DNA of 64,000 bases from Filimonas lacunae (GTDB lineage Bacteria; Bacteroidota; Bacteroidia; Chitinophagales; Chitinophagaceae). Each line of letters opens with the position of its first letter. Within the stretch, counting starts at the first letter, position 1. Under the pieces are notes generated by a model, which saw nothing but the letters and a program-made list of their open reading frames with translations, did not search any database and had not been told where the DNA came from. Positions 26,064 through 34,659 of this stretch are shown here, piece by piece. The stretch spans positions 4,402,001 to 4,466,000 of the forward strand of contig NZ_AP017422.1 of assembly GCF_002355595.1 (NCBI RefSeq). Direction: 5' to 3'. Both the position numbers and the translations under genes were made by a program.

Positions 26064-26972
26064 TTAGGAATGTGTGAATCGATTCCAAAAACGGTGCTGC
26101 CCTATCGCTTCTATAAACTGCCCGCATAAAAGCTGAATATCACTATCAGTAACCACTCCGTCCATACAGGAGGTAGACGCCCCAAAACTAGTATAGGCAA
26201 TTAACGGTAATGCATCATTATTCAATGCGATAGCTTTGCCATGACGGTAAGTTTCGTTGAGGAAACGGATAGCAGCCACCTCTTTCAGCAACGCTGCAAC
26301 ACATGTTTTACCTCCGGCAACATATACCGCATCATAGTATAACGGAGTAGCCCGTTCCAGGCTATGCCCTACCAATATCAGGGAGTTGTCTTCCGCTACT
26401 ATCAGTCCTTGTTCGGGAGCAACAATCTCCACTTCTGCCCCTTGCTGTAACAATGTATTTTTCATTATCTGCAACGATGCGTTATGTACGCCATCTGCTG
26501 CCAGTATAGCCACCCTGCGTAAACGTATATTCGTTTTATGATGGTAGATAGTACTTAAAGGAGTCTTCCTTTCTGTTACCCCTGCTATAGTGTACCAGCC
26601 CCTCGCTGCTTCATCTGCGTCGATGCTTTCCTGTAACTTATCCTCTTTTAAAGTATGCAGCCTGATAGCATAAGCTATTTCAGCCGCCAGGGTTTTATTA
26701 CGCTCTGCTATTTTGCGCACCAGGCTTTCTCTTACCCCACCTGTTGGCAGGTTACGAAGCTGCATACAAATGGCATCTACCAGCTGTGTTTTTTCTTCAT
26801 AACTATTATTGGTATCCAGTAACCGGGTGATCAGGGGAAGTACTACGTTTTCAGTTTCCGTTTCCTCTGGTAAAGACGCAACAATCACAGTTTTGTAGAT
26901 GGTGCTGACGTTTCTTTTTTTCAGGGTGGTTTTCTTAGCAATAGTTTTGTTGGGTACAGGTGTTTTAGGCAT
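26064..26972 (-). CDS. DJ-1/PfpI-like protein resembling a free catalase C-terminal domain
   Basis: The chosen ATG gives 302 residues starting MPKTPVPNKTIAKKT; the frame is open 36 codons upstream but that part is not plausible protein. Residues of about 175-300 (LRRVAILAADGVHNASLQIM, then EIVAPEQG and YYDAVYVAGG) resemble the DJ-1-like domain that ends large-subunit (HPII/KatE-type) catalases. No heme catalase core is present here or next to it. The N-terminal 150 residues are helical and unfamiliar. The nucleophile elbow Cys of true DJ-1 proteins is not obvious after YVAGG. It may be a domain split off from a catalase or an independent stress protein; function is unassigned. Confidence 0.6.
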   Translation of the reverse strand: MPKTPVPNKTIAKKTTLKKRNVSTIYKTVIVASLPEETETENVVLPLITRLLDTNNSYEEKTQLVDAICMQLRNLPTGGVRESLVRKIAERNKTLAAEIAYAIRLHTLKEDKLQESIDADEAARGWYTIAGVTERKTPLSTIYHHKTNIRLRRVAILAADGVHNASLQIMKNTLLQQGAEVEIVAPEQGLIVAEDNSLILVGHSLERATPLYYDAVYVAGGKTCVAALLKEVAAIRFLNETYRHGKAIALNNDALPLIAYTSFGASTSCMDGVVTDSDIQLLCGQFIEAIGQHRFWNRFTHS

Positions 26973-27083
26973 ATATAGGATTTTGCTCAACAGTAGGTAT
27001 AAAATCGTGCCATTACAGAAATGGTGTAACTGGTTTTTATCACCAGCCCTGTGCATAACCCCAAAGCGTTTGATTATCAAATA

Positions 27084-27120
27084 TAAAAAAACAGCCGGCA
27101 GTGAATACTACCGGCTGTTT
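27084..27120 (-). terminator. Terminator after the methyltransferase gene
   Basis: The arms AAACAGCCGG and CCGGCTGTTT enclose a 12-base loop. On the minus strand the hairpin runs into seven T residues, so it ends the methyltransferase transcript. Confidence 0.85.
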
Positions 27121-27139
27121 GTATCTCTATTGCACACTA

Positions 27140-27886
27140 TTAATTCTTTTCGGCAATGGTAATGAGGTTAAAATTATCCAGCTCGTGCTGACTATTAACG
27201 GTGAAACCGCAATATTCCAGCATTTGTTTTACCACCTCCTGGCTAAACACGTGGTGGTGTGCACAACGATTATTGAAATTGTCTTTCAAGCGCTCCGTAA
27301 ACTCTTCCAGGCTTTTCACCCCGGGGTCCATAGAAACATCGTGTAATGCTATCAGTTCTTCAAAACAGGTGGTATCATGCTCATCCACCTTGTTCTTATA
27401 ATCTTCTACCAGATGTTCAAAGGTTGTATAAGGCCTTTTGTGATCGAAAATGAACCTTTTATCCGGTAACACCAGCACCAGCTTTCCCTTCTGCTTCAAC
27501 AACTCTGCCCAACCTTTTACGGCTTGTATAGGGTTGGCCACATGCTCCAGACTATGGCACGACAGCAGAAAATCATACTCGTTTTTAGGTATATGAGATA
27601 AATTGGAAGCTTCTGCTATATATTGATAGCCTGTTTTACCTTTTACGTATTGGTAATTATTACCCTCAGCAATACTGCCTTCCCAAACGGTTTGGGTGCT
27701 GAAGTTGACGCCATCTACCTGTTTGGCAAACAAATACAGTGGCATATTTTTCTGGAAAAAGAAGCTTGGACCGCCAATTTCTATCCCTTTTTGTCCCTTA
27801 AATTTTAAACCTTCGAGTATAAGTGGACGTTTCTTTTTCTTTCTAATATATCTGCTAAATACCTTTAGCTTAAGGGAAAGGGACAT
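27140..27886 (-). CDS. SAM-dependent methyltransferase, class I
   Basis: The ATG at 27886 gives a 248-residue protein beginning MSLSLKLKVFSRYI. Upstream codons in frame add a cysteine-rich segment that is unlikely to be protein. Residues near 33-40 (KGIEIGGPS) form a degenerate glycine loop for SAM. The central YDFLLSCHSLEHVANPIQAV segment is the classic H-S-L-E-H methyltransferase motif, followed by GKLVLVLPDKRF. A small insert with FEHLVEDYKNKVDEHD follows. The family is often found with cell-surface polysaccharide genes, but none are adjacent here, so the substrate is unknown. Confidence 0.82.
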   Translation of the reverse strand: MSLSLKLKVFSRYIRKKKKRPLILEGLKFKGQKGIEIGGPSFFFQKNMPLYLFAKQVDGVNFSTQTVWEGSIAEGNNYQYVKGKTGYQYIAEASNLSHIPKNEYDFLLSCHSLEHVANPIQAVKGWAELLKQKGKLVLVLPDKRFIFDHKRPYTTFEHLVEDYKNKVDEHDTTCFEELIALHDVSMDPGVKSLEEFTERLKDNFNNRCAHHHVFSQEVVKQMLEYCGFTVNSQHELDNFNLITIAEKN

Positions 27887-28307
27887 TGGACTTGATTTTT
27901 TGCAAAGAAACAACATATTACAAAAAAGGGCCAATATTTGTTTGGCGGCTGATTTTCCTCTATATTCAGTTTACATACGCCGCTAAAGCCATCACTTTCG
28001 ATCCAATATTCCGGTAAAACCAGTAGTTCTTTGACTAATGCATTACCGGGTATTATCATACCACAATCTTCTTTTTCTCTACAGGAATAATTTACATGCA
28101 GGTTACTAATAGCAACAGCCAGGAAAAACGTTGGCCATACTCCCGTCAGAAACGGCATAGAAACAACCTGGCAACTAACTACTGTAGCCTTTTCCATAAA
28201 GGAAGCTGTAGCCCTTGAGAAAGCAGAAATAATCTTCCTTATAGATACCGAGCTCGCCCCAAAAGTAGTCGCGATAATCAACATAGTTATAGCGAGCATT
28301 CCTATGA
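27887..28307. other. Intergenic stretch before the repeat array, no supported gene
   Basis: Both strands carry long open frames here that run into the repeat array. A minus-strand frame of 257 codons would overlap the methyltransferase start; a plus-strand frame is open from about 28090. Neither gives a recognisable protein, and much of their length comes from the array, whose period is divisible by three. I see no RNA gene or promoter I can support. Confidence 0.4.
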
Positions 28308-28622
28308 CTTCCACATCTAACGAGGAAGTTATAAAACTCGAATCTACTGCTTCCCCGTTGCGTGAGGAAGTAATGGCGGCCTTCACCACTACTTCCTCAC
28401 GCAACGGGGAAGTAATGGCGGTCTTCACCGCTACTTCCTCACGCAACGGGGAAGTAATGGCGGTCTTCACCGCTACTTCCTCACGCAACGGGGAAGTAAT
28501 GGCGGTCTTCACCACTACTTCCTCACGCAACGGGGAAGTAATGGCGGTCTTCACCACTACTTCCTCACGCAACGGGGAAGTAATGGCGGTCTTCACCACT
28601 ACTTCCTCACGCAACGGGGAAG
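28308..28622. repeat. Eight-unit 42-bp tandem array of hairpin-forming repeats
   Basis: A 21-bp core recurs every 42 bases at 28308, 28350, 28392, 28434, 28476, 28518, 28560 and 28602. The last six cores are identical: arms CTTCCTC and GGGGAAG (one wobble) around the loop ACGCAAC. The core at 28350 is the exact reverse complement of these, still in register. The core at 28308 is degenerate but keeps CTTCC and GGAAG. The 21-bp linkers (TAATGGCGGTCTTCACC plus four bases) differ at only one or two positions. The near identity points to recent expansion. Both strands stay open across it, as a multiple-of-three period allows. It is not a CRISPR: there are no variable spacers. Confidence 0.92.
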
Positions 28623-28765
28623 CTGTGGCATTCGCCACTTTTACACCCCTGCTCTAAGAAGAAAGTGAATGGATCTATTAAAATGCTGCACCATTATACA
28701 AAGCAGTATTTTTTTAAACGCCAAACACACTTAAAACTTGCTAACATATCTAATTTGTTTATTTT

Positions 28766-29407
28766 ATGACTACAAGAAAAAAATACAAAGACTTTATCCC
28801 TAAAGGGGATTATGAAAAACTGTTGTGGAATCAAAATTTTCTGAACCACCTGGATAAAGCCTGCACGGCTACCATACCTTATTTCACAGAAGCAGAAAAA
28901 ACGGAGTTGCGTACTGAAATTACAGCATACAACGAAGCACTGCTGGCTGTACATCGTTTAAAAAACGAGCTGTCAGCAGCCGTAAAACATAAAGATGATC
29001 TGGAAAAAAACACGGTGAAAAACATTCGTCGCATTGCATCAATGATGAAGTCGAGTTTTACAGCATCGGAAGCTGTGAATGCATTGATGGGTATTAAGTG
29101 TAGTTCTGCTACTATTGACCTGAGCGAGGTACGCCCCACAATAAAGGCAAAAGTGTATGGTTCGGAAGTGCAACTACACTTCCATAAACATCATACACTA
29201 AACATCTCCTTTTATTGCAGGCTACCCGATGGTGAGTGGCAACATATTGGTAATGAAATCACTTCTCCTTTCATTGATAAACGCCAGCCAGTCATTATAG
29301 GGCAGCCGGAAAAACGGGAATACAAAGCCCGTTACCACGATTTAAAAGAAACAATAGGCCTGGAAAGCAGTATTGTAAGCGTGGTATTTGGCGGGGGCGC
29401 TCCATAA
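28766..29407 (+). CDS. Hypothetical protein with coiled-coil N-half
   Basis: This is a 213-residue protein with no signal peptide. Residues of about 45-95 (EITAYNEALLAVHRLKNELS, then KDDLEKNTVKNIRRIAS) are amphipathic and probably form a helical hairpin or coiled coil. The C-terminal part is beta-rich: HFHKHHTLNISFYCRLPDGE, then REYKARYHDLKETIGLESSI. It resembles the FN3-like end of Bacteroidota hypothetical proteins in which strands read E-Y-x-A-x-Y. I do not recognise a function. It starts 144 bp beyond the repeat array and ends 5 bp from the convergent cupin gene, with no terminator between them. Confidence 0.75.
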   Translation: MTTRKKYKDFIPKGDYEKLLWNQNFLNHLDKACTATIPYFTEAEKTELRTEITAYNEALLAVHRLKNELSAAVKHKDDLEKNTVKNIRRIASMMKSSFTASEAVNALMGIKCSSATIDLSEVRPTIKAKVYGSEVQLHFHKHHTLNISFYCRLPDGEWQHIGNEITSPFIDKRQPVIIGQPEKREYKARYHDLKETIGLESSIVSVVFGGGAP

Positions 29408-29411
29408 AATC

Positions 29412-29915
29412 TTACTGCCTGCAAAGCCGGGTAATAACTTCCTGGTGTTGCGGAAACAATGTTAGCAGCGTTTCCGCAGCAGCCAGCTCAAAATCTTCAA
29501 AATCAAACCCTGGCGCAACCGTGCACCCGGTAAAGGCAAAATCGGTGCCCGGAGCCGGCTCACTGGCAAACCAGCAGTTAGCCGGCACTACATATTGAAA
29601 CACCTCTCCTGCTTCAGTGTTGCTGCCCAACCTTACGGTTTCCAGCATGCCATCAAAATGAATGATGTGTACCAATAAGGTTTGCCCTGCATAAAAATGC
29701 CAGCACTCATCACTTTTAATGCGATGGAAAGCGGAGAAGTTGCCTTTATCCAATAAGAAATAAATAGCGGTGGAAAAAGCCCGGTAACCGCCAAATCTGG
29801 CCGGTAAAGCTTCCTGCTGTACATGCTCGTTGCTTCTGTAAGTTTCTTTGTAATAGCCACCCTCGGGGTGCGGTAATAAACCATAAGCAGTAATGAGTTC
29901 CTGTATATATGACAT
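29412..29915 (-). CDS. Cupin-fold protein, DUF985 family
   Basis: This 167-residue cytoplasmic protein is of the cupin DUF985 type. The family signature is visible from the start: LITAYGLLPHPEGGYYKETYR, then STAIYFLLDKGNFSAFHRIKSDECWHF, in which His and Glu side chains sit at the metal-site positions of the cupin barrel. The later block PANCWFASEP and GCTVAPGFDFEDFEL completes the fold. No reaction is established for the family. The gene is 13 bp from the next minus-strand gene, so a small operon with the LprI-like and SRPBCC genes is likely. Confidence 0.88.
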   Translation of the reverse strand: MSYIQELITAYGLLPHPEGGYYKETYRSNEHVQQEALPARFGGYRAFSTAIYFLLDKGNFSAFHRIKSDECWHFYAGQTLLVHIIHFDGMLETVRLGSNTEAGEVFQYVVPANCWFASEPAPGTDFAFTGCTVAPGFDFEDFELAAAETLLTLFPQHQEVITRLCRQ

Positions 29916-29928
29916 AGTAATATGGTAT

Positions 29929-30735
29929 TTACATTTCGCTGGTTAATTCTTCCTGGGTGGGTGTTTTATCAGAGGTTTTAAAGTAGTACCCATTTGCGAA
30001 CACGCCAGTGCCAAAATCACACTCTTCCGTTTCCTGCACTACTTTTATCCCTTGCCTGAAAAAATAAAAACGGATTCTGCAAATAACATAACCATCATCC
30101 TCAATAATATTATATAATGCTTTATTATCCTTGACAGAAATAGTTCCATAACATGTTCCGGTATGGTAACGTGGCGCTCCGGTTCCCAGCGATAAATGAA
30201 ACATCACTTTATCCGCGCCTATTTTCTTTACGGCCAATGAGCCTGATTTCCCCTGTTGTTCTCCATTTTTAAACACCGTTCCTTTGATGGAATAATTACC
30301 CGTAAACTCCACTTTATAATTAACTGGTGTGTATTGGCTGTATTGGGCATGCGACAATTGCACTACTCTTTCCTGTACAAAAGAAGCCTTTTCATCCATC
30401 ATTATCATTTCGCCATCCCGGCCGCCGCCGTTCTTTCCCCGGTTCTGTTCTGTTTTTTTAAAGTAGGTATCCCGCTTGCTTAGCCAAACCACCTGCTCAT
30501 CTTTCAGGTTTTCTTTTTGTACACTGTCGCACCCGGCACGTAACTTTTTGTAATACACATTGAGTAAACTATCCATCTGGTTATAATACCAGTGGGCAGT
30601 ACCTACCATGTTTACACCTTCGTCCAATCTGGCTTGGTACACCTTATCCAGCGAATCCACTACCTGCTGGCCTTTCAATGCACTTGTAAATAACAACACT
30701 GCTAAACAAAGCAGCAAGGGTTTAACGGTATGCAT
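29929..30735 (-). CDS. Secreted protein with LprI-like (DUF1311) N-domain
   Basis: From the ATG at 30735 the product has 268 residues with a signal peptide (MHTVKPLLLCLAVLLFTSALKG before QQ). Residues of about 25-100 have the LprI/DUF1311 look: repeated M-x-x-x-Y-x-x-L helices (YYNQMDSLLNVYYKKLRAGC), then EQVVWLSKRDTYFKK, where the W-L-x-x-R-D core is the family hallmark. The C-terminal half is beta-rich (EFTGNYSIKGTVFKNGEQQG) and unfamiliar. LprI of mycobacteria inhibits lysozyme, so a lysozyme-inhibitor or envelope protective role is possible but unproven. The gene is 13 bp upstream of the cupin gene and 10 bp downstream of the SRPBCC gene. Confidence 0.7.
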   Translation of the reverse strand: MHTVKPLLLCLAVLLFTSALKGQQVVDSLDKVYQARLDEGVNMVGTAHWYYNQMDSLLNVYYKKLRAGCDSVQKENLKDEQVVWLSKRDTYFKKTEQNRGKNGGGRDGEMIMMDEKASFVQERVVQLSHAQYSQYTPVNYKVEFTGNYSIKGTVFKNGEQQGKSGSLAVKKIGADKVMFHLSLGTGAPRYHTGTCYGTISVKDNKALYNIIEDDGYVICRIRFYFFRQGIKVVQETEECDFGTGVFANGYYFKTSDKTPTQEELTSEM

Positions 30736-30745
30736 ATAGCTTTTA

Positions 30746-31198
30746 TTATTTAAAGCGGTAAGTAAAAGCACCTTTGCGCAAATTAATGCCATATTCCAGA
30801 TAAGCTTTCATACAAGCCAGAAAATAAGCCCAACCTTCTGTATTACTTTTTAACCATTGTATACCCGCTTCATCATTTCCCTGGCTTTTTTCTGTTACCG
30901 TTACCACCGTGGAATCGTTTTCTTCCGGTGTAAGCGTAATTTCTACCAGCATAGGCTTATTGTTCACATCCCAGTAAAAAGATACATACTTATCCTGTTC
31001 CACCTGCTCTATCCGCACCGGAAACCCCGCTTCAAACTCGGGAAAATTCCAGGTAAGGGTTTTACCCGCTTCTATTCGTCCGGATGATTTTGAGATAAAG
31101 TAGTGGCTCATCTGAGCAGGATCAACAATCGCTTCAAACACAGCGGTCACAGGCTTTTGCACCTGTATACCGGTTTTAATTTCTAATGGCTGGCTCAT
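30746..31198 (-). CDS. SRPBCC/AHSA1-like protein
   Basis: From ATG 31198 this is a 150-residue protein of the START-like SRPBCC fold, AHSA1 (activator of Hsp90-like) branch. The pattern is typical: an opening strand (IKTGIQVQKPVTAVFEAIVD), then FISKSSGRIEAGKTLTWNF, central strands (VSFYWDVNNKPMLVEITLTP), and a closing long helix preceded by GWAYFLACMKAYLEYG. Such proteins bind hydrophobic ligands in a deep cavity; the ligand is unknown. It heads a probable three-gene minus-strand operon. Confidence 0.85.
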   Translation of the reverse strand: MSQPLEIKTGIQVQKPVTAVFEAIVDPAQMSHYFISKSSGRIEAGKTLTWNFPEFEAGFPVRIEQVEQDKYVSFYWDVNNKPMLVEITLTPEENDSTVVTVTEKSQGNDEAGIQWLKSNTEGWAYFLACMKAYLEYGINLRKGAFTYRFK

Positions 31199-31530
31199 AG
31201 TGTACATTTCCGGTAAAAATACAGCATATGCCCTTTATCTTCCCTGCATCGTGTTAAGATCTACCAGCTACATATAAGCATTTATTCTCAAAAATAAAAG
31301 CCAAAAACGGCGGCGTATATTATTAATTCTATTTATATTAGATTATTGTACATGGGAAACTAAATATAGCGCTGGTCATTTCAGGGGCCGGCGGCTGCTT
31401 ACTATGAGAAAATATTCCTGCGATTGCCTTACATCTTATCCCTGCATGCATTGTTGCCATACAATCAGCAGCCTGCATCTCATAGCTATTGTACAAGCAT
31501 CCTCCGCTTTGTTACCTAAAATAACAGTAT
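31199..31530. other. Divergent intergenic region, nothing further recognised
   Basis: These 332 bases separate the SRPBCC gene (-) from the second susC (+) and presumably hold both promoters. I see no convincing -7/-33 pair, RNA gene or repeat. A short plus-strand frame from 31404 is Cys/His-rich and overlaps susC; I do not believe it. Confidence 0.4.
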
Positions 31531-34500
31531 ATGAGAAGATCGCTTATTTTATTAAGTATGCTGCTATTAGCAGCAGTGTGCCCAAAAGCACAAAGCAGGC
31601 CCGTTTCGGGACTTGTTACGGAAGACCCCGGTAATGTTCCTTTAGCCGGCGCTACCGTTGCCGTAAAAGGAACGGCTATTAAAACCGTTACGGATGAACA
31701 GGGCAGGTTTACGATAAAGGGACCAGATGGCTCCTTTATACTGGAAGTATCTTTTGTGGGCTTTATAGTAAAGGAAGTTCCGGTAAGCACAGGTGCCTCT
31801 ACTGTATCAATTGGTTTAAGCAGGGACAATACTGATTTGACTAACGTTGTAGTTACCGCACTGGGCATTTCAAAACAGGCGCGCACCTTAACCTACTCTA
31901 CCCAATCGGTAAAATCCGAAGACATCTCCACCGTAAAAACACCTAACCTTATCAACAGCTTAAACGGTAAGGTGGCCGGTGTGCAAATTAACCGCACCTC
32001 AGGCGGTATAGGCGGCGCGGCGCGCATTACCTTACGAGGCGATAAAAGCACGCGTAGCAGCCAGCCGCTGTTTGTAATTGACGGCTTGCCCGTAACCAAT
32101 CCTTCGGAAGGAGCTAAAACAGATATCTATGCTTCAATGCCCGATAACGGCGATATCCTTAGCACCATTAACCCCGATGATATAGAAAGCATCAACTTTT
32201 TAAAAGGAGCTTCCGCTTCTGCCTTGTATGGCAGCGCCGGTAGTAACGGGGTAATATTGATCTCTACCCGCAAAGGCAAAAGCGGCACCAGTAAGCTGGA
32301 CTTTTCCAGCAGCCTTACATTGGATAAAGCGTATGTATTGCCCCAACTGCAATACCGCTACCTGCAAAGAGAAGCGCCTGGCACCAACTATGCAGGCAGC
32401 TGGGATAGCTGGGGCAACAAAGGCAGCTCGCCCGATCATGTGAAAGACTTTTATCAAACGGGCAGCACCTGGATAAACAGTATAGGCTTTACCTCGGGCA
32501 GTGAAAAAGGCAGCAGCTTTTTCTCCTACTCCAACACCGACAACAAAGGCATTATACCTACCAGCAGGTTTGAACAAAACAACATCAACTACCGCAGCAG
32601 CACTAAACTGCTGGACAACCGGTTAACAGTAGATGCCAACTTTATGGGCTCGCTGCAAAAAGTAAAGAACAGGATTACACCCGGTACCTATTTTAGTCCG
32701 CTTACCGGCTTGTACCTGTTTCCACGCGGATTGAACTTTGCCGACTATGCCAATAATTATGAATACTTTACCGCACAGCGCTACCTGCCTTCACAAAACT
32801 GGTGGAACCTGAACCTGGATAAAAAATTCACAGGCACTGACGATCAGCAAAATCCCTACTGGATACTCAACCGGAACCCTATCACTACTAATAATAAAAA
32901 TGCGTATGCAGCCGTATCACTCAACTATAAGGTGAACGACTGGCTAAGTGTGCAAACCAGGGGTAACTATAATTACTATTACTCAGAAGCGCAGCGGGAT
33001 GTATATGCCACCACCCTTTCTGTGATCAGTGGCACCAATGGCAAAGTGTATAACAACAAGCTGGACACCAGAACACTGTACGGCGATGCCTTACTGATTG
33101 CCAATAAAGCCCTGGATAAAAACTGGAACCTGGGTTTTACTGCCGGTGCATCTATACAGGATGTAAAGAAGATTGTAACTACGTTGGAAAATGCCTTTCT
33201 GCAATATCCCAATATTTTTTCATTCTCTAACCTCATATTCCCCGGTTATAGCGATAATGGCCGGCACTATAAAATTGAAAATCACCGCTGGCAAACACAG
33301 TCTGTATTTGCCAGTGCACAACTGGGCTTTCAAAACAAACTGTTCCTGGACTTGACCGACCGGCAGGAATGGTCATCTACCTTAACCTTTACGCCTAAAC
33401 AAACCTATAACTACTATTCCGTAGGAGCCAACGCCGTATTAACAGATGTGTTTAAACTGCCGGCCTTTATCAACTTTGCCAAGCTAAGGGCTTCGTATGC
33501 CACGGTGGGTAATGGTATTGAAGACAATCGTACCAATCCACAGCCGAACATAGATGCCGGCTCGTATATAAGCCCGGAAGGCTCGCCTGCTAAATCTGAC
33601 ATATTGTATCTGCGCCCGGAGCTGAACAAGTCCATAGAAATTGGCACCGAATGGCGCTTGTTAAACAACCGGTTATCCATAGATGCCACCTGGTATAAAT
33701 CGAATATCAAAAACCAGTTTATCAAAGATGTTACGTTGATTGGCGGTATAGCCACAGGTACCAAAGGTGATATCAGTGCCGGTAATATTCAAAACACAGG
33801 CGTGGAAATCATTGCATCTTATAAAGTAATAGCACAGAAAACCTTCACCTGGACCACGGGCGTTAACTTCACAGCCAACAAAAACAAGATCATAGAACTG
33901 TTTCCTCCCGGCACCAATGCGGTGGAAGGAGCCATGTATCCCCTTACCGGCTCTGCGCTCAACTACCTGAAAAAAGGCGGTTCATTCGGAGACATTTACG
34001 GCAGTATATTTAAACGCACCGCTACAGGACAACTGGCTGTAGACACTTCCGGCGCACCACAACGCGACGAAACCACTACCTATCTGGGCAACCCCAACCC
34101 GAAATGGATATTGGGATGGAACAACAGTTTCACTTACCGGAAGTTTACATTGAATGTGTTGATCGATGGCAAGTTTGGCGGTCGTGCGTTAAGCTTATCC
34201 GAACCCTATTATGATGCAGCCGGCGTAAGCAAAAGAAGTGCTGATGCCCGCGATGCAGGCGGCGTAGTGGTTGCTAATGCTGTGAAGCCGAATGGAGATG
34301 TATTGAAAGCTCCTGTAGACGCGCAAAAGTATTATACCGCAGTAAGTGGTGGTGGCAAAAACGTAATTCATGAAGCATACATGTATAGTGCTACAGCTAT
34401 ACGTTTCAGAGAATTCTCCTTATCGTACCGCACTTCTTTTACCAGCAAAACCATCAAAGATCTTTCCATTGGCGTAATAGGCAGCAACCTGTTCTTCTTC

Positions 34501-34623
34501 AAAAAAAGCGCACCATTCGATCCGGAGCAGGTATCCGGCGTATACCCTGGCGGTGTAGGTATTGACGTGTTTGGATCGCCTGCTTACAGAAGCATTGGCA
34601 TCAGTGTTAAATGTGGCTTTTAA
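31531..34623 (+). CDS. SusC/RagA TonB-linked outer membrane protein (no STN)
   Basis: This is a 1030-residue TonB-dependent outer membrane transporter with a clear signal peptide (MRRSLILLSMLLLAAVCPKA). The carboxypeptidase-regulatory-like domain is at about 22-100 (VSGLVTEDPGNVPLAGATVA), the plug at about 115-250 (LINSLNGKVAGVQINRTSGG, then SQPLFVIDGLPV), and a barrel runs to the C-terminus. It lacks the STN domain of the SusC at 17 kb, so it is not expected to signal through an anti-sigma factor; none is adjacent. It pairs with the SusD-like lipoprotein gene 36 bp downstream. No glycan-degrading enzyme accompanies it, so the substrate may be peptides or another polymer. Confidence 0.95.
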   Translation: MRRSLILLSMLLLAAVCPKAQSRPVSGLVTEDPGNVPLAGATVAVKGTAIKTVTDEQGRFTIKGPDGSFILEVSFVGFIVKEVPVSTGASTVSIGLSRDNTDLTNVVVTALGISKQARTLTYSTQSVKSEDISTVKTPNLINSLNGKVAGVQINRTSGGIGGAARITLRGDKSTRSSQPLFVIDGLPVTNPSEGAKTDIYASMPDNGDILSTINPDDIESINFLKGASASALYGSAGSNGVILISTRKGKSGTSKLDFSSSLTLDKAYVLPQLQYRYLQREAPGTNYAGSWDSWGNKGSSPDHVKDFYQTGSTWINSIGFTSGSEKGSSFFSYSNTDNKGIIPTSRFEQNNINYRSSTKLLDNRLTVDANFMGSLQKVKNRITPGTYFSPLTGLYLFPRGLNFADYANNYEYFTAQRYLPSQNWWNLNLDKKFTGTDDQQNPYWILNRNPITTNNKNAYAAVSLNYKVNDWLSVQTRGNYNYYYSEAQRDVYATTLSVISGTNGKVYNNKLDTRTLYGDALLIANKALDKNWNLGFTAGASIQDVKKIVTTLENAFLQYPNIFSFSNLIFPGYSDNGRHYKIENHRWQTQSVFASAQLGFQNKLFLDLTDRQEWSSTLTFTPKQTYNYYSVGANAVLTDVFKLPAFINFAKLRASYATVGNGIEDNRTNPQPNIDAGSYISPEGSPAKSDILYLRPELNKSIEIGTEWRLLNNRLSIDATWYKSNIKNQFIKDVTLIGGIATGTKGDISAGNIQNTGVEIIASYKVIAQKTFTWTTGVNFTANKNKIIELFPPGTNAVEGAMYPLTGSALNYLKKGGSFGDIYGSIFKRTATGQLAVDTSGAPQRDETTTYLGNPNPKWILGWNNSFTYRKFTLNVLIDGKFGGRALSLSEPYYDAAGVSKRSADARDAGGVVVANAVKPNGDVLKAPVDAQKYYTAVSGGGKNVIHEAYMYSATAIRFREFSLSYRTSFTSKTIKDLSIGVIGSNLFFFKKSAPFDPEQVSGVYPGGVGIDVFGSPAYRSIGISVKCGF

Positions 34624-34659
34624 CAAGGTGGCTTATTATTTCAGTTAAAACAAAGTACA

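Noticed and set aside
28308-28622. CRISPR array
   Set aside because: The sequences between cores are nearly identical rather than unique spacers, the period is a constant 42, and no cas genes are present.
28304-28657. Coding region for a 117-residue repeat protein on the plus strand, or a 257-residue one on the minus strand
   Set aside because: Both strands are open simply because the repeat period is divisible by three. Neither product has recognisable sequence outside the repeats, and the minus frame overlaps the methyltransferase start.
31404-31634. Small plus-strand Cys/His-rich protein
   Set aside because: It overlaps the susC signal peptide and N-terminal domain in another frame and has no coding character.
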